From positions 1 to 64,000 of the forward strand of contig DATHVD010000046.1 in the NCBI GenBank assembly GCA_035461525.1: DNA of 64,000 bases, read 5' to 3'. The notes beneath the pieces are model-generated. The model had not been told where the DNA came from and made no database searches. It saw nothing but the letters and a program-made list of their open reading frames with translations. Made by a program: the position numbers and the translations under genes. Origin of the DNA: JAIBJN01 sp035461525. GTDB lineage: Bacteria > Actinomycetota > Thermoleophilia > Gaiellales > Gaiellaceae. Shown piece by piece: positions 26,335-34,417 of the stretch; positions within the stretch are counted from its first letter, which is position 1; each line of letters begins with the position of its first letter.

Positions 26335-27079
26335 GCCGGTGGAACAGCGCCGAATGACGGTTGTCCGGCGGCCGCCACCAGTCGCGCATCGCGTCGCCGA
26401 GCCGATAGGGAGGCAGCGGCACGAACTCGGCCAGCCCCGTCGCCTCCATCCGTTTTCGCCGGTACTGGAAGAGCGCGCTGCCGTCCCACTGGTGGCTCAG
26501 GTCGACCCACAAGAGCGGATCGAAGACGAGCACCCAGCCGGCGGCCGTCACGCGCAGCGCCCACCTGCGGTCCTCGGAGCTCGTGAGCCCTTCGGCGAAC
26601 GGGATCCCGCGCCAGATCTCCGCGCGCCAGGAGGAGGCGTGGTTCGAGAAGCCCCAGAGCGGGTTCGTCCACGCGTGCTCCCCATCCTGGAAGAACGGCT
26701 CCTCGACCCGCGTCCCGTCCGGGAGCGTCTGGATGCCGTTCGTCCCCGCCACGTCGGCGCGCGCGTAGTGGGCGAGCGAGCGCTCCACCCAGTCGTCCCG
26801 CTCCGGGAAGCAGTGGGCCGAGAGGCAGAAGTGGAAGGGGGCCCGGGCCGCGTCGGCGCCGATGTTGATCGCGCGGCCGTAGTCGAAGGTCTCGGCCGGG
26901 ATCTCGATCAGCGTGTCGCACCAGCGCCGGGCGATCTCCACCGTGCGGTCGGTCGAGCCGGAGTCGACGACGACGATCTCGACGGGGACGGTCTGCCGCC
27001 GGAGCGCCTCGAACGTTCGCTCGATCGCCCACTCCTTGTTCTTCGCGCGGACGATGACGCTGGCGCGAGGCTCCGGCAT
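26252..27079 (-). CDS. Glycosyltransferase family 2, rhamnosyltransferase-like
   Basis: A 275-residue GT2 enzyme facing against the rest of the locus. It has ASVIVRAKNKEW, the nucleotide-sugar motif IVVVDSGSTDRTVE, the TFDYGRAINIGA stretch typical of rhamnosyltransferase-type members, and NHASSWRAEIW with the SSEDRRWALRV catalytic region. Several Trp near the C-terminus. It converges on the previous glycosyltransferase with an 83-base overlap and is divergent from the flippase gene, 26 bases away, so both would start from the same short gap. Confidence 0.85.
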   Translation of the reverse strand: MPEPRASVIVRAKNKEWAIERTFEALRRQTVPVEIVVVDSGSTDRTVEIARRWCDTLIEIPAETFDYGRAINIGADAARAPFHFCLSAHCFPERDDWVERSLAHYARADVAGTNGIQTLPDGTRVEEPFFQDGEHAWTNPLWGFSNHASSWRAEIWRGIPFAEGLTSSEDRRWALRVTAAGWVLVFDPLLWVDLSHQWDGSALFQYRRKRMEATGLAEFVPLPPYRLGDAMRDWWRPPDNRHSALFHRLNYRRLAGILGRYRGLAATRRTWRRAL

Positions 27080-27105
27080 GGGCTGCGGGCAGGATAGAGG
27101 GCGGC

Positions 27106-28575
27106 GTGGAAGAGAAGGCCATCCGCGGCATCCCCTGGACGTTCCTCACGCTCGCGGGGAGCCGCCTCGTGCAGATCGGCGGCACGGTGGTCCTTGCGCG
27201 GCTGCTCGAGCCCGAGGACTTCGGCCTCGTCGCCCTCGCGCTCACGATCTCGATCCTCCTTGGGCTCGTGGCCAGCCTCGGCCTCGGCGGTGTCTTCGTC
27301 GTCGAGCAGGGGCTCGACGAGCGCGGGAAGGGCACGTATCTGACGCTCTTTCTCGCAATGGGCGCCGGCTTCGCCGTGCTCATGGCCGCGCTCTCCCCGC
27401 TCGCGGCGCGCATCTTCGCCGAGCCGCGCCTCGACGAGATCGTACTCGCCATGTCCGTCATGGTCTTCTTCAGCGGCGGCCTCAACTGGTTCTACGAGGC
27501 GCTCCTGCAGCGGGAGCTCGAGTTCCGCCGCCGCTTCGTCGCGCAGATGGTGCAGGCGGTGACGTACGCCGGAACGGGGGTGACGCTGGCGGCGCTCGGC
27601 GCGGGCGTCTGGAGCCTCGTCGCCGCGCAGATCGCGAGCGCCGGCTGCTACGCGGCCGCGCTCCTCGCGCTCGCCCCCTACCGGGTGCGCCCGGCCTGGG
27701 ACGGCCCCGCCGCGCTCCACGGCCTGCGCGCGGGCCGCGGCTTCCTCGTCCAGGCGGTGACGAGCTTCGCGGCGCAGAACGTGGACATCGTCGTCGTCGG
27801 TCGGGTGCTGGGAGCCGCGCGCCTCGGGTACTACTCCCTCGCCGTGCGCCTCTCCGAGCTGCCCAACTGGTTCGTGGCCGAGTCGGTCGCCCGCGTCACC
27901 TTTCCCGGCTTCGCGCGGATGCGCCACCGCGGCGAGGACGTGACGCCGCCCTTCCTGACGGCGCTCCAGCTCGTCGCCTTCGCGACGTGCCCGCTCGGGA
28001 TCGTCCTGAGCGGCGCCGCCGAGCCCGTGACGCTCGTCGTCTTCGGCGAGCGCTGGGCGCCCATGATCGGGCCGCTCGCCGTCCTCGGGGTCTGGGCGGC
28101 CGTGAAGCCGGTCCGGAACACGACCGCGTGGCTCCTCAACTCGGTCGGCGAGCAGGCCGTGCTCGGGCGCATCTCCCTCGCGCTGCTCGTCCTGCTCGTG
28201 CCAGCCGTCGCCGTCGCCGCGCGCCGCGGCGACATCGCCGACGTCGCCTGGGTCGTCCTCGCCGAATCGGTCGTCGCGACCGCGGCCCTCGCCTGGTTCG
28301 CGCGCACGCGGGCCGGCGCCGGCCTCGGCCGCCAGTGGCGCGCGCTCCGGCCCGTGGCGCTCGCATGCGTCCCCGCGTGGCTCGCGACGCGCCTCGTCGT
28401 CGAGGCGACGGAAGGCGCCGCCGGCGCGGTCTTCCTCGTCGCCCCGCTCACCGCCGGGCTCGCCGCCTACCTCGCCGCCATCCTCGCCGCGGACCGCGGG
28501 CTCCCGCGCCACGCGCTCGCCCAGGCCCGCCGGATGGTGAGCCCTGCGACCGAGCCGGAGCCGGAGGCTCCGTGA
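27106..28575 (+). CDS. Wzx-like polysaccharide flippase (MOP superfamily)
   Basis: A 489-residue membrane protein with about 12-14 helices that would move lipid-linked repeat units across the membrane. It begins GIPWTFLTLAGSRLVQIGGTVVLARLLEPEDFG, a standard start for the polysaccharide-synthase family of flippases, and has the second-half repeat QAVTSFAAQNVDIVVVGRVLGAARLGYYSLAVR. GTG start. Its stop overlaps the GTG of the next glycosyltransferase. It supplies the translocation step for a Wzx/Wzy pathway. Confidence 0.9.
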   Translation: MEEKAIRGIPWTFLTLAGSRLVQIGGTVVLARLLEPEDFGLVALALTISILLGLVASLGLGGVFVVEQGLDERGKGTYLTLFLAMGAGFAVLMAALSPLAARIFAEPRLDEIVLAMSVMVFFSGGLNWFYEALLQRELEFRRRFVAQMVQAVTYAGTGVTLAALGAGVWSLVAAQIASAGCYAAALLALAPYRVRPAWDGPAALHGLRAGRGFLVQAVTSFAAQNVDIVVVGRVLGAARLGYYSLAVRLSELPNWFVAESVARVTFPGFARMRHRGEDVTPPFLTALQLVAFATCPLGIVLSGAAEPVTLVVFGERWAPMIGPLAVLGVWAAVKPVRNTTAWLLNSVGEQAVLGRISLALLVLLVPAVAVAARRGDIADVAWVVLAESVVATAALAWFARTRAGAGLGRQWRALRPVALACVPAWLATRLVVEATEGAAGAVFLVAPLTAGLAAYLAAILAADRGLPRHALAQARRMVSPATEPEPEAP

Positions 28576-29435
28576 CCGGGGCGCCCGACGTCTCGATCGT
28601 CGTCGTCGCCTACGACGTCCGCGACGAGGTCCTCTCCTGCCTCGAGTCCGTGGAGCGCCACGCCGCCCCCGTCGCGACCGAGGTCTTCCTCGTCGACAAC
28701 GCGTCGACGGACGGCACGGCCGAGGCGGTCGCCGAGAGGTTCCCGGCCGTCGAGACGGTTCGCCTGCCCGTGAACATCGGCGTCGCGGCGCGCAACGAGG
28801 GCCTCCGGCGCGCCCGCGGGCGGATGCGCATGTTCCTCGACAGCGACGCGCGCCTCACCGAGGGCGCCCTCGCCGACCTCGCCGGGTACCTCGACGCCCA
28901 CCCGGGCGTCGGCCTCGTCGGGCCGAGGCTCGTCTACGAGGACGGGACGCTCCAGCTCTCGGCCCGCCGTTACCCGCCGGTCCTCCTCCCGCTCCTGCGC
29001 CGTCCGCCGCTCGCGCGATTCTTCGACGGCAGCCGATGGGTGCGCCGCCACCTCATGGCCGGCGAGCCGCACGACGCGACTCGCGAGGTCGAGTATGTTC
29101 TCGGCGCCTGCCAGCTCTTCACGGCGCGGGCGCAGGCGGCGGCGGGCGAGATCGACCCGCGGATCTTCTTCGGCCCGGACGACGTCGAGTGGTGCTTCCG
29201 GATCCGGCGGGCGGGGCTCGCCGTCGTCTACCACCCGGCGGCGACGGTCGTCCACGCCTACCGGCGCTCTTCGGCCCGCCACCCGCTCTCCCGGGTCGCG
29301 CTGCGCCAGCTCGAGGCGTTCGCGCGCTTCCAGTGGCGCTGGCGGCACGAGAGGGCCGCCCTCGTCGCCGAGGGGCGGGAGATGGACGCGCGGGCGCACG
29401 CGGCCCGGGCTGGCCGACCGCAATCCCCCGAGTAG
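28572..29435 (+). CDS. Glycosyltransferase family 2
   Basis: A 287-residue GT2 enzyme of the rhamnosyltransferase/WcaA kind: SIVVVAYDVRDEVLSCLES, VFLVDNASTDGTAE, the NIGVAARNEGLRRARG stretch, FLDSDARL (DxD) and FFGPDDVEWCFRIRRAG, which holds the catalytic base. No membrane segments; likely associates with the inner face of the membrane. GTGA overlap with the flippase stop. Its own TAG stop forms the first half of the -10 hexamer of the following kinase gene. Substrate unknown. Confidence 0.87.
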   Translation: MTGAPDVSIVVVAYDVRDEVLSCLESVERHAAPVATEVFLVDNASTDGTAEAVAERFPAVETVRLPVNIGVAARNEGLRRARGRMRMFLDSDARLTEGALADLAGYLDAHPGVGLVGPRLVYEDGTLQLSARRYPPVLLPLLRRPPLARFFDGSRWVRRHLMAGEPHDATREVEYVLGACQLFTARAQAAAGEIDPRIFFGPDDVEWCFRIRRAGLAVVYHPAATVVHAYRRSSARHPLSRVALRQLEAFARFQWRWRHERAALVAEGREMDARAHAARAGRPQSPE

Positions 29436-29438
29436 ACT
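29433..29438 (+). promoter_or_regulatory. Leaderless -10 built on a stop codon
   Basis: TAGACT, with TAG as the stop of the preceding glycosyltransferase, stands six bases before the ATG at 29445. Confidence 0.45.
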
Positions 29439-29444
29439 GAGACG

Positions 29445-30812
29445 ATGTCCGCCGACCAGCTCCTCGTCACGCTCTGGCGGCGCAAGTGGATCGTCCTCCT
29501 GACGGTGCTCGTGGCGACCGTGGCCACCTACGCGGTCAGTCTCCAGCTCCCGAAGGTGTACTCGGCCGAGGCGACCCTCTTCGTCGGCAACCGCAGCGAG
29601 GCGGGGAGCGACTTCGAGGCGATCCAGTCCTCCCAGGTGCTCGCGCGCACGTACGCCGAGCTGATCCAGAGCCCCAACGTGGCCGCGCGCGTCGCGGAGG
29701 AGCTGCCGGGCGGCGAGAGCCCGTCCGAGGTCCTCGAGCGCACGAGCTTCCGGCCGATCTCGGACACCCAGCTCCTCGTCGTCCAGGCGGAGGGCTCGAC
29801 CCCGACCGAGGCGGCCGAGCTCGCCAATGCCTACGCGCAGGGATTCGCCTCCTACGTCGAGACCGAGCTCCCCGCGGAGACGAACGGCGAGGTCACGGTC
29901 GCGGACGCGGCGCAGCCTCCGGCCTCGGCCGTCCGGCCCCGGCCGGCGCTCTACACCGCCGTCATGTTCGTCTTCGCGCTCTTCCTCGGCGCCGGCCTCG
30001 CGCTCCTCCGCGACCGGCTCGACACGCGCCTCGGGAGCGAGGAGGAGCTCGCCAACGAGCTCGGCGTCCCCGTGCTCGCCCGCGTGCCGACGCTCGGCCG
30101 GCGCCGGCGCCAGGCGAAGGCGCGCGAGCAACGCTTCCTCGAGGCCTTCCGCATCCTGCGGACGAACCTCGCCTTCCTCTCGCCCCAACAGCCGCTCGCG
30201 AGCGTCGTCCTGGCGAGCGCCTCCCCGGCCGAGGGGAAGTCCACGTGCGCGATCGCCCTCGCACGCGTCATGGCCGAGCAGGGACGGAGGGTGCTCGTCA
30301 TCGAGGGCGACCTGCGGCGGCCCGCGCTCGCGCGGATGTACGAACTCGACGGTCCCGCGATCAAGGGCCTGACGCACTACCTCGCGCTCGGCTGGCGCTT
30401 CGAGGAGGTCGTGCACGAGACGCCGGTGCGGAACGTCTTCGTCATGCCCGCCGGCGCCGTGCCGCCGAACCCCTCCACGCTCCTCCGCCCGGACGCGCTC
30501 AAGAGCCTGCTCGCGGACGCGGCCGAGTGGGCCGACTTCGTGATCGTCGACAGCCCGCCGCTCTCCGCCGGGGCCGACGCGACCATCCTCGCGCACGCCG
30601 TCGGCACCGTCATCTTCGTCGTCAACCACCGCCGTGGCTCGCGGACGAAGGTCGCCGCCTCCATCCGCCAGCTGCGGCAGACCGACGCGACCATCGCCGG
30701 CCTGATCGTCAACGAGATCGCCGGCGCGGACGACTCCGACCGCTACTACGGCGAGGTCGACCCGACCGAGGCCCACTCCGGCCCGCTGACGGCGACGCGC
30801 CCGCCGGCCTGA
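29445..30812 (+). CDS. Wzz/BY-kinase: chain-length determinant fused to tyrosine kinase
   Basis: A 455-residue protein joining a Wzz-type membrane domain (TM1 about 15-34, extracytoplasmic part with SDTQLLVVQAEGSTPTEAAELAN, TM2 about 167-187) to a cytoplasmic P-loop kinase. Walker A is ASPAEGKST (about 258-266), Walker A-prime LVIEGDLRRP, Walker B DFVIVDSPP (about 364-372). These kinases autophosphorylate a C-terminal Tyr cluster and set polymer length. Here the tail has only one YY pair (DRYYGEVD) before a Pro/Thr end, so the cluster is reduced. The matching CpsB-type phosphatase is at 12119-12868. Confidence 0.9.
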   Translation: MSADQLLVTLWRRKWIVLLTVLVATVATYAVSLQLPKVYSAEATLFVGNRSEAGSDFEAIQSSQVLARTYAELIQSPNVAARVAEELPGGESPSEVLERTSFRPISDTQLLVVQAEGSTPTEAAELANAYAQGFASYVETELPAETNGEVTVADAAQPPASAVRPRPALYTAVMFVFALFLGAGLALLRDRLDTRLGSEEELANELGVPVLARVPTLGRRRRQAKAREQRFLEAFRILRTNLAFLSPQQPLASVVLASASPAEGKSTCAIALARVMAEQGRRVLVIEGDLRRPALARMYELDGPAIKGLTHYLALGWRFEEVVHETPVRNVFVMPAGAVPPNPSTLLRPDALKSLLADAAEWADFVIVDSPPLSAGADATILAHAVGTVIFVVNHRRGSRTKVAASIRQLRQTDATIAGLIVNEIAGADDSDRYYGEVDPTEAHSGPLTATRPPA

Positions 30813-32248
30813 TGACGGCGCGGAGCTGGGCGCCGGCGGCTGGCCCGCGCCGGTCGCTCTCCCTCCTGGTGGCCGTCGCGGGCGCAGCGGCGGTGGCCGT
30901 CGCGGGCGGCGCCTACGCGATCGGCTCCTACCGCCTCGACGACCCGACGATCCTTCCGATCGTGGCGGCCGGGCTCGCCGCGGTCACGCTCGGGCTCTGG
31001 CGGCTCGAGTACGGGCTCGCGCTCCTCATCGTCCTCACCCCGCTGGCCGAGAACGCGCCCATCGCCGAGCCCGAGAACGCGCGCCTGCGGGTCGCCCTCG
31101 TCGCATGGGCGATGGTGCTCGTCGGCCTCCAGGCCGTCCGCTCGGTCCTGAGCGGACGGAGGCTCGAGGTGCCGCCGGTCTTCGCCGGCGCGCTCGCCTT
31201 CGTCGGCGCCGCGCTCGCGGCCGTCCCGTTCGCCGGGGACGGGCAGGCGGCGGCCTCCAAGTTCCTCCTCCTCGCCGGCTCCGTCTTCATCTACCTCCTG
31301 ATCGCGCTCTTCCTCGACGACTGGCGATCCCTGCGGCCGATCTTCGCCGCGCTGCTCGTAGTCGGGCTCGTCGTCGCCGTGCACGCGCTCTGGCAGTACG
31401 CCACGGGTCAGCTGTCGCGCGTCGGCTTCGTCAGCGCGACGGGCGCCGTCGAGTACCGCGTGGCCTCGTTCTTCCCGCACCCGAACCAGCTCGCCGGCTT
31501 CGTCGTCCTCTTCGTGCCGCTCTCGATCGGGCTCTACCGCGTCTTCGAGAGCCCGCTGGCGAAGGCCGCCTCGCTCGTCCTGGCGCTCGTAGCGCTCCCG
31601 GCAGCGATCGTCACGTACTCACGCGGCGTCCTCGTCGCCCTCGTGGCGCTCGTCCTCGCCTTCGCGCGGAACCGCAAGGCCTGGCCGCTGATCGCCGCGG
31701 CCGCCGTCCTCGTCGTCCTCCTGGCGCCCGCCGCCTGGCAAGACCGCGTTGCCGACGTCGGCCGCCTCGACCGTCCCGAGATCGCGACGAGGCTCGACTT
31801 CTGGGAGGCGTCCGTCGCCATGTTCCAGGCGCACCCGGTGGTCGGCGTCGGCCTGAACAACTTCGAGGAGGCGTACGCCGGCCTCGAGCTGACGGGCCGC
31901 AGCTTCCTGCCCGGCGGAGGGCTGACCGCACCGGAGACGGCGCACAACCTCTACCTGAACACGCTCGCGGAGCAGGGCCTCGTCGGGATCGCCGCGCTCG
32001 CGCTGCTCGTCCTCGCTGCCGCCCGCATGGTGCTCGCGCTGCGCCGCTCGCACGACCCCCGGATCCGCGGCTTCGGGCTCGGGCTCATGGGAGCGGGGAT
32101 CGCGCTCCTGGTCTCGAACCTCTTCGACGTGACCTTCGTCGACCCGAAGACGTCGATGCTCGCCTGGACGCTCCTCGGCGTCGGCGCCGCGCTCCAGCGC
32201 ATCGACGCGCGAACGCGCGGCGAGGCGGCGGCCTCGCCTCCCGAGTGA
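30812..32248 (+). CDS. O-antigen ligase/polymerase-like membrane protein (Wzy/WaaL)
   Basis: A 478-residue protein with about 12 hydrophobic helices. The Wzy_C family pattern is seen: SFFPHPNQLAGFVVLFVPL, then AIVTYSRGVLVALVALVL with the conserved Arg, a large loop RLDFWEASVAMFQAHPVVGVGLNNFEEAY, and AHNLYLNTLAEQGLVG with the conserved His. It would polymerise lipid-linked repeats on the outer face. Its ATG shares one base with the upstream TGA (TGATG). It is one of two such proteins in the locus. Confidence 0.87.
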   Translation: MTARSWAPAAGPRRSLSLLVAVAGAAAVAVAGGAYAIGSYRLDDPTILPIVAAGLAAVTLGLWRLEYGLALLIVLTPLAENAPIAEPENARLRVALVAWAMVLVGLQAVRSVLSGRRLEVPPVFAGALAFVGAALAAVPFAGDGQAAASKFLLLAGSVFIYLLIALFLDDWRSLRPIFAALLVVGLVVAVHALWQYATGQLSRVGFVSATGAVEYRVASFFPHPNQLAGFVVLFVPLSIGLYRVFESPLAKAASLVLALVALPAAIVTYSRGVLVALVALVLAFARNRKAWPLIAAAAVLVVLLAPAAWQDRVADVGRLDRPEIATRLDFWEASVAMFQAHPVVGVGLNNFEEAYAGLELTGRSFLPGGGLTAPETAHNLYLNTLAEQGLVGIAALALLVLAAARMVLALRRSHDPRIRGFGLGLMGAGIALLVSNLFDVTFVDPKTSMLAWTLLGVGAALQRIDARTRGEAAASPPE

Positions 32249-33369
32249 AGCGCGACATCCTCTTCTACTCCGACTTTCCTTTCGGCTTCCACAACGCCGA
32301 GGCCGAGGAGAAGATGGCCCGCTTCGCGGCGCGGGGACATCGGGTCGTCTACGTCGAGCAGCTCGGGATCCGCAACCCGCGTCCCCGGCACCTCCTGCGC
32401 GCCCTTCGAGGGCGGCGCGGCGCCGGACGGCCCCGCCGAGCGGTGCCGTTCGAGGTCGTCTCGCCGAAGCTCCTGCCGCCGCGTCGCGCACCCGTCTTCG
32501 ACGGGCTCAACCGCCGCTGGCTCGCGCGTCAGCTCCTCGCCCACGTGCGCGACCCGGCCGCGACCGTTCTCTGGGCGCGCTTCCCGACGCCCGAGCTCCT
32601 GCCGCTCGCCGAACGAGAGCCGTGGGCGGCCGTCGTCTACGAGTCGGTCGACGACCACCTGGCCAGCCCGGGGCTTCCGGAGCGTCTGCGGCCGGTCCTC
32701 GAAGAGGCCGAAGCGCGCCTGCTCGCGCGCGCCGACGTCGTCTTCGCCTGGTCCGAGCCGATCCGGGCGCGGCTGGCCGCCCTGCACCCGAACGTGCGCC
32801 TGGCGACCGCCGCCGCCGACCTCGAGGCGCTCGCCCCGGCGGCGGCAGCACCCGGGGAGGAGCGCACCGCGGTCTTCGCGGGCGCGCTCGGGTTCCGCTT
32901 CGACGAGGAGCTCGCAGCCGCCGTCGCGCGGCTCCTTCCCGACTGGACGCTCGTCCTCGCCGGGCCGGTGGACGCCGGTGCGGAGAGCGCGCTCTCGGGG
33001 CTCCCCAACGTGCGCCTGACGGGGCCGTTCGAGCGGGCCGAGCTGCCGGGGCTCCTGGCCCGCGGGTCGGTCGCGCTCGTCCCCTACCGGCGCAACGAGT
33101 TCACGGACACGCTCGTGCCCGTGAAGATCGTCGAGTACCTCGCCGCCGGTCGGCCCGTCGTCTCGACGCCGATGCTCGCGGCCGAGGCGTTCGCCGACGT
33201 CGTCTCCTTCGCCGAGGGGCCCGAGAGCTTCGCGGCGACCGTGCGCGCCGCGGCGGCGGGCGACACGCCGGAGGCCCGCCGCAGGCGCGTGGAGCGGGCG
33301 CAGCCGTACTCGTGGGAGCGGCGCATCGACGACATGGAGGCCGCGATCGAGGAGGCGGCGCGTGGCTGA
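32245..33369 (+). CDS. Glycosyltransferase family 1-like (GT-B)
   Basis: A 374-residue GT-B enzyme: N-terminal ILFYSDFPFGFHNAEAEEKMARFAARGHRVVYVEQ, a middle VVYESVDDHLAS, and the donor-binding half with AVFAGALGFRFDEEL, VRLTGPFERAELPGLLARGSVALVPYRRN and the EX7E-like region VKIVEYLAAGRPVVST. It resembles the family annotated as teichuronic-acid or TuaH-type transferases. The start GTG overlaps the stop of the polymerase gene; its own end overlaps the next gene by eight bases. Confidence 0.86.
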   Translation: MKRDILFYSDFPFGFHNAEAEEKMARFAARGHRVVYVEQLGIRNPRPRHLLRALRGRRGAGRPRRAVPFEVVSPKLLPPRRAPVFDGLNRRWLARQLLAHVRDPAATVLWARFPTPELLPLAEREPWAAVVYESVDDHLASPGLPERLRPVLEEAEARLLARADVVFAWSEPIRARLAALHPNVRLATAAADLEALAPAAAAPGEERTAVFAGALGFRFDEELAAAVARLLPDWTLVLAGPVDAGAESALSGLPNVRLTGPFERAELPGLLARGSVALVPYRRNEFTDTLVPVKIVEYLAAGRPVVSTPMLAAEAFADVVSFAEGPESFAATVRAAAAGDTPEARRRRVERAQPYSWERRIDDMEAAIEEAARG

Positions 33370-34327
33370 GGCGCGCGCCGTCGCGGTCGTCGTCCCCGTC
33401 CTGGACGAGGCGGAGAGCTTACCCGCGCTCCTCGCCGACCTCGCAGCCCAGGAGCCGGCTCCGGCCGAGATCGTCGTCGTCGACGCGGGCTCGACTGACG
33501 GGACGCTCGACCTCCTGCGCGCCGAGGCGCTCCGCCTCCCTGCCTTGCGGGTCGTCGAGTCGCCGGGGGCGACGCCCGGCCGGGGCCGCAACGAGGGCGT
33601 CCGCGCCTCGGCGGCCGCGCTCGTCGTCACGCTCGACGCGGGGAGCCGCGTCGGCCCGGGCTTCGTGCGCGCCCTCGCGGCCACGGTCGCCGCCGGTCCG
33701 CGGGCGGTCGCCGTGGGCGTGGCCGAGCCGGACGCCCGCTCCGCCTTCGAGCGCGCCGCCGGCTGGTTCACGCTCCGGGCCTTCAAGCCGCCGGACGCGC
33801 CGGGGCCGATCGGCGCCGAGTTCCTCCCGGCCGGGCGCAACGGCCTCGCCTTCGCCCGCGAGGCGTGGGAGGAGGCGGGCGGCTACCCACCCGACCTCCC
33901 CTGGGGGGAGGACAAGCTCTTCCTCCGGGCGCTCCGCGCCGCGGGCTACGAGCTGACGGCCGTGCCGGAGGCGGTCGTCCGCTGGCGCCCGCGCGGGTCG
34001 CCCCGCGCGCTCTGGCGTCAGTACCGCAACTACGGCCGCGGCGACGCGCTCGGGCGGGTCGACCGCCAGAACGAGCTCGTCACCCTCGGCCTCCTCGCCG
34101 TCGCCGTCGCTCTGGCCGTCCTCGCCGCGCTCGGCTCCCGCACGGCGGGCGCGCTCCTCGTCGCGGGCGCCGCCGGCTACCTCGCGCTCTTCGTGCTCGC
34201 GGCCCGGCGCGACCTCGGCGTCGACCGCGCCCTCCTCTGGGTGCCCGCCGTCCGCCTCCTCGTGGACGCGGCCAAGGTGCAGGGGTTTCTCGAGGGCACC
34301 CTCCTGCGACTCGTCCGCCGGGCCTGA
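33362..34327 (+). CDS. Membrane-bound glycosyltransferase family 2
   Basis: A 321-residue GT2 enzyme: VAVVVPVLDEAESLPALLADL, IVVVDAGSTDGTLDLL, RGRNEGVRASAAALVVTLDAGSR in place of the usual DxD, and GEDKLFLRALRAAGYELTAVP. Two hydrophobic segments follow at about 240-280 (LGLLAVAVALAVLAALG and ALLVAGAAGYLALFVLA), so it sits in the membrane. In the metal site the usual second Asp is an Ala-Gly pair (LDAGS), which may alter metal use. GTG start inside the end of the GT1 gene. Confidence 0.85.
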   Translation: MAEARAVAVVVPVLDEAESLPALLADLAAQEPAPAEIVVVDAGSTDGTLDLLRAEALRLPALRVVESPGATPGRGRNEGVRASAAALVVTLDAGSRVGPGFVRALAATVAAGPRAVAVGVAEPDARSAFERAAGWFTLRAFKPPDAPGPIGAEFLPAGRNGLAFAREAWEEAGGYPPDLPWGEDKLFLRALRAAGYELTAVPEAVVRWRPRGSPRALWRQYRNYGRGDALGRVDRQNELVTLGLLAVAVALAVLAALGSRTAGALLVAGAAGYLALFVLAARRDLGVDRALLWVPAVRLLVDAAKVQGFLEGTLLRLVRRA

Positions 34328-34414
34328 CCGGATCCCGTCCCTCGAACGAGGGACAGCCGCTCTTCCGCGACGCGCCGATCTCCCTGGAGACCGCCGTCCT
34401 CGAGGGGGATCCGG
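34328..34414 (+). promoter_or_regulatory. Candidate structured leader of the glycoside hydrolase gene
   Basis: A perfect 9-bp outer stem, CCGGATCCC (34328-34336) with GGGATCCGG (34406-34414), encloses a 7-bp hairpin GTCCCTC-GAAC-GAGGGAC (34337-34354) and a weaker TCTC/GAGA hairpin. The outer 3' strand covers the purine-rich ribosome-site region four bases before the GTG start. Confidence 0.4.
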
Positions 34415-34417
34415 GAA

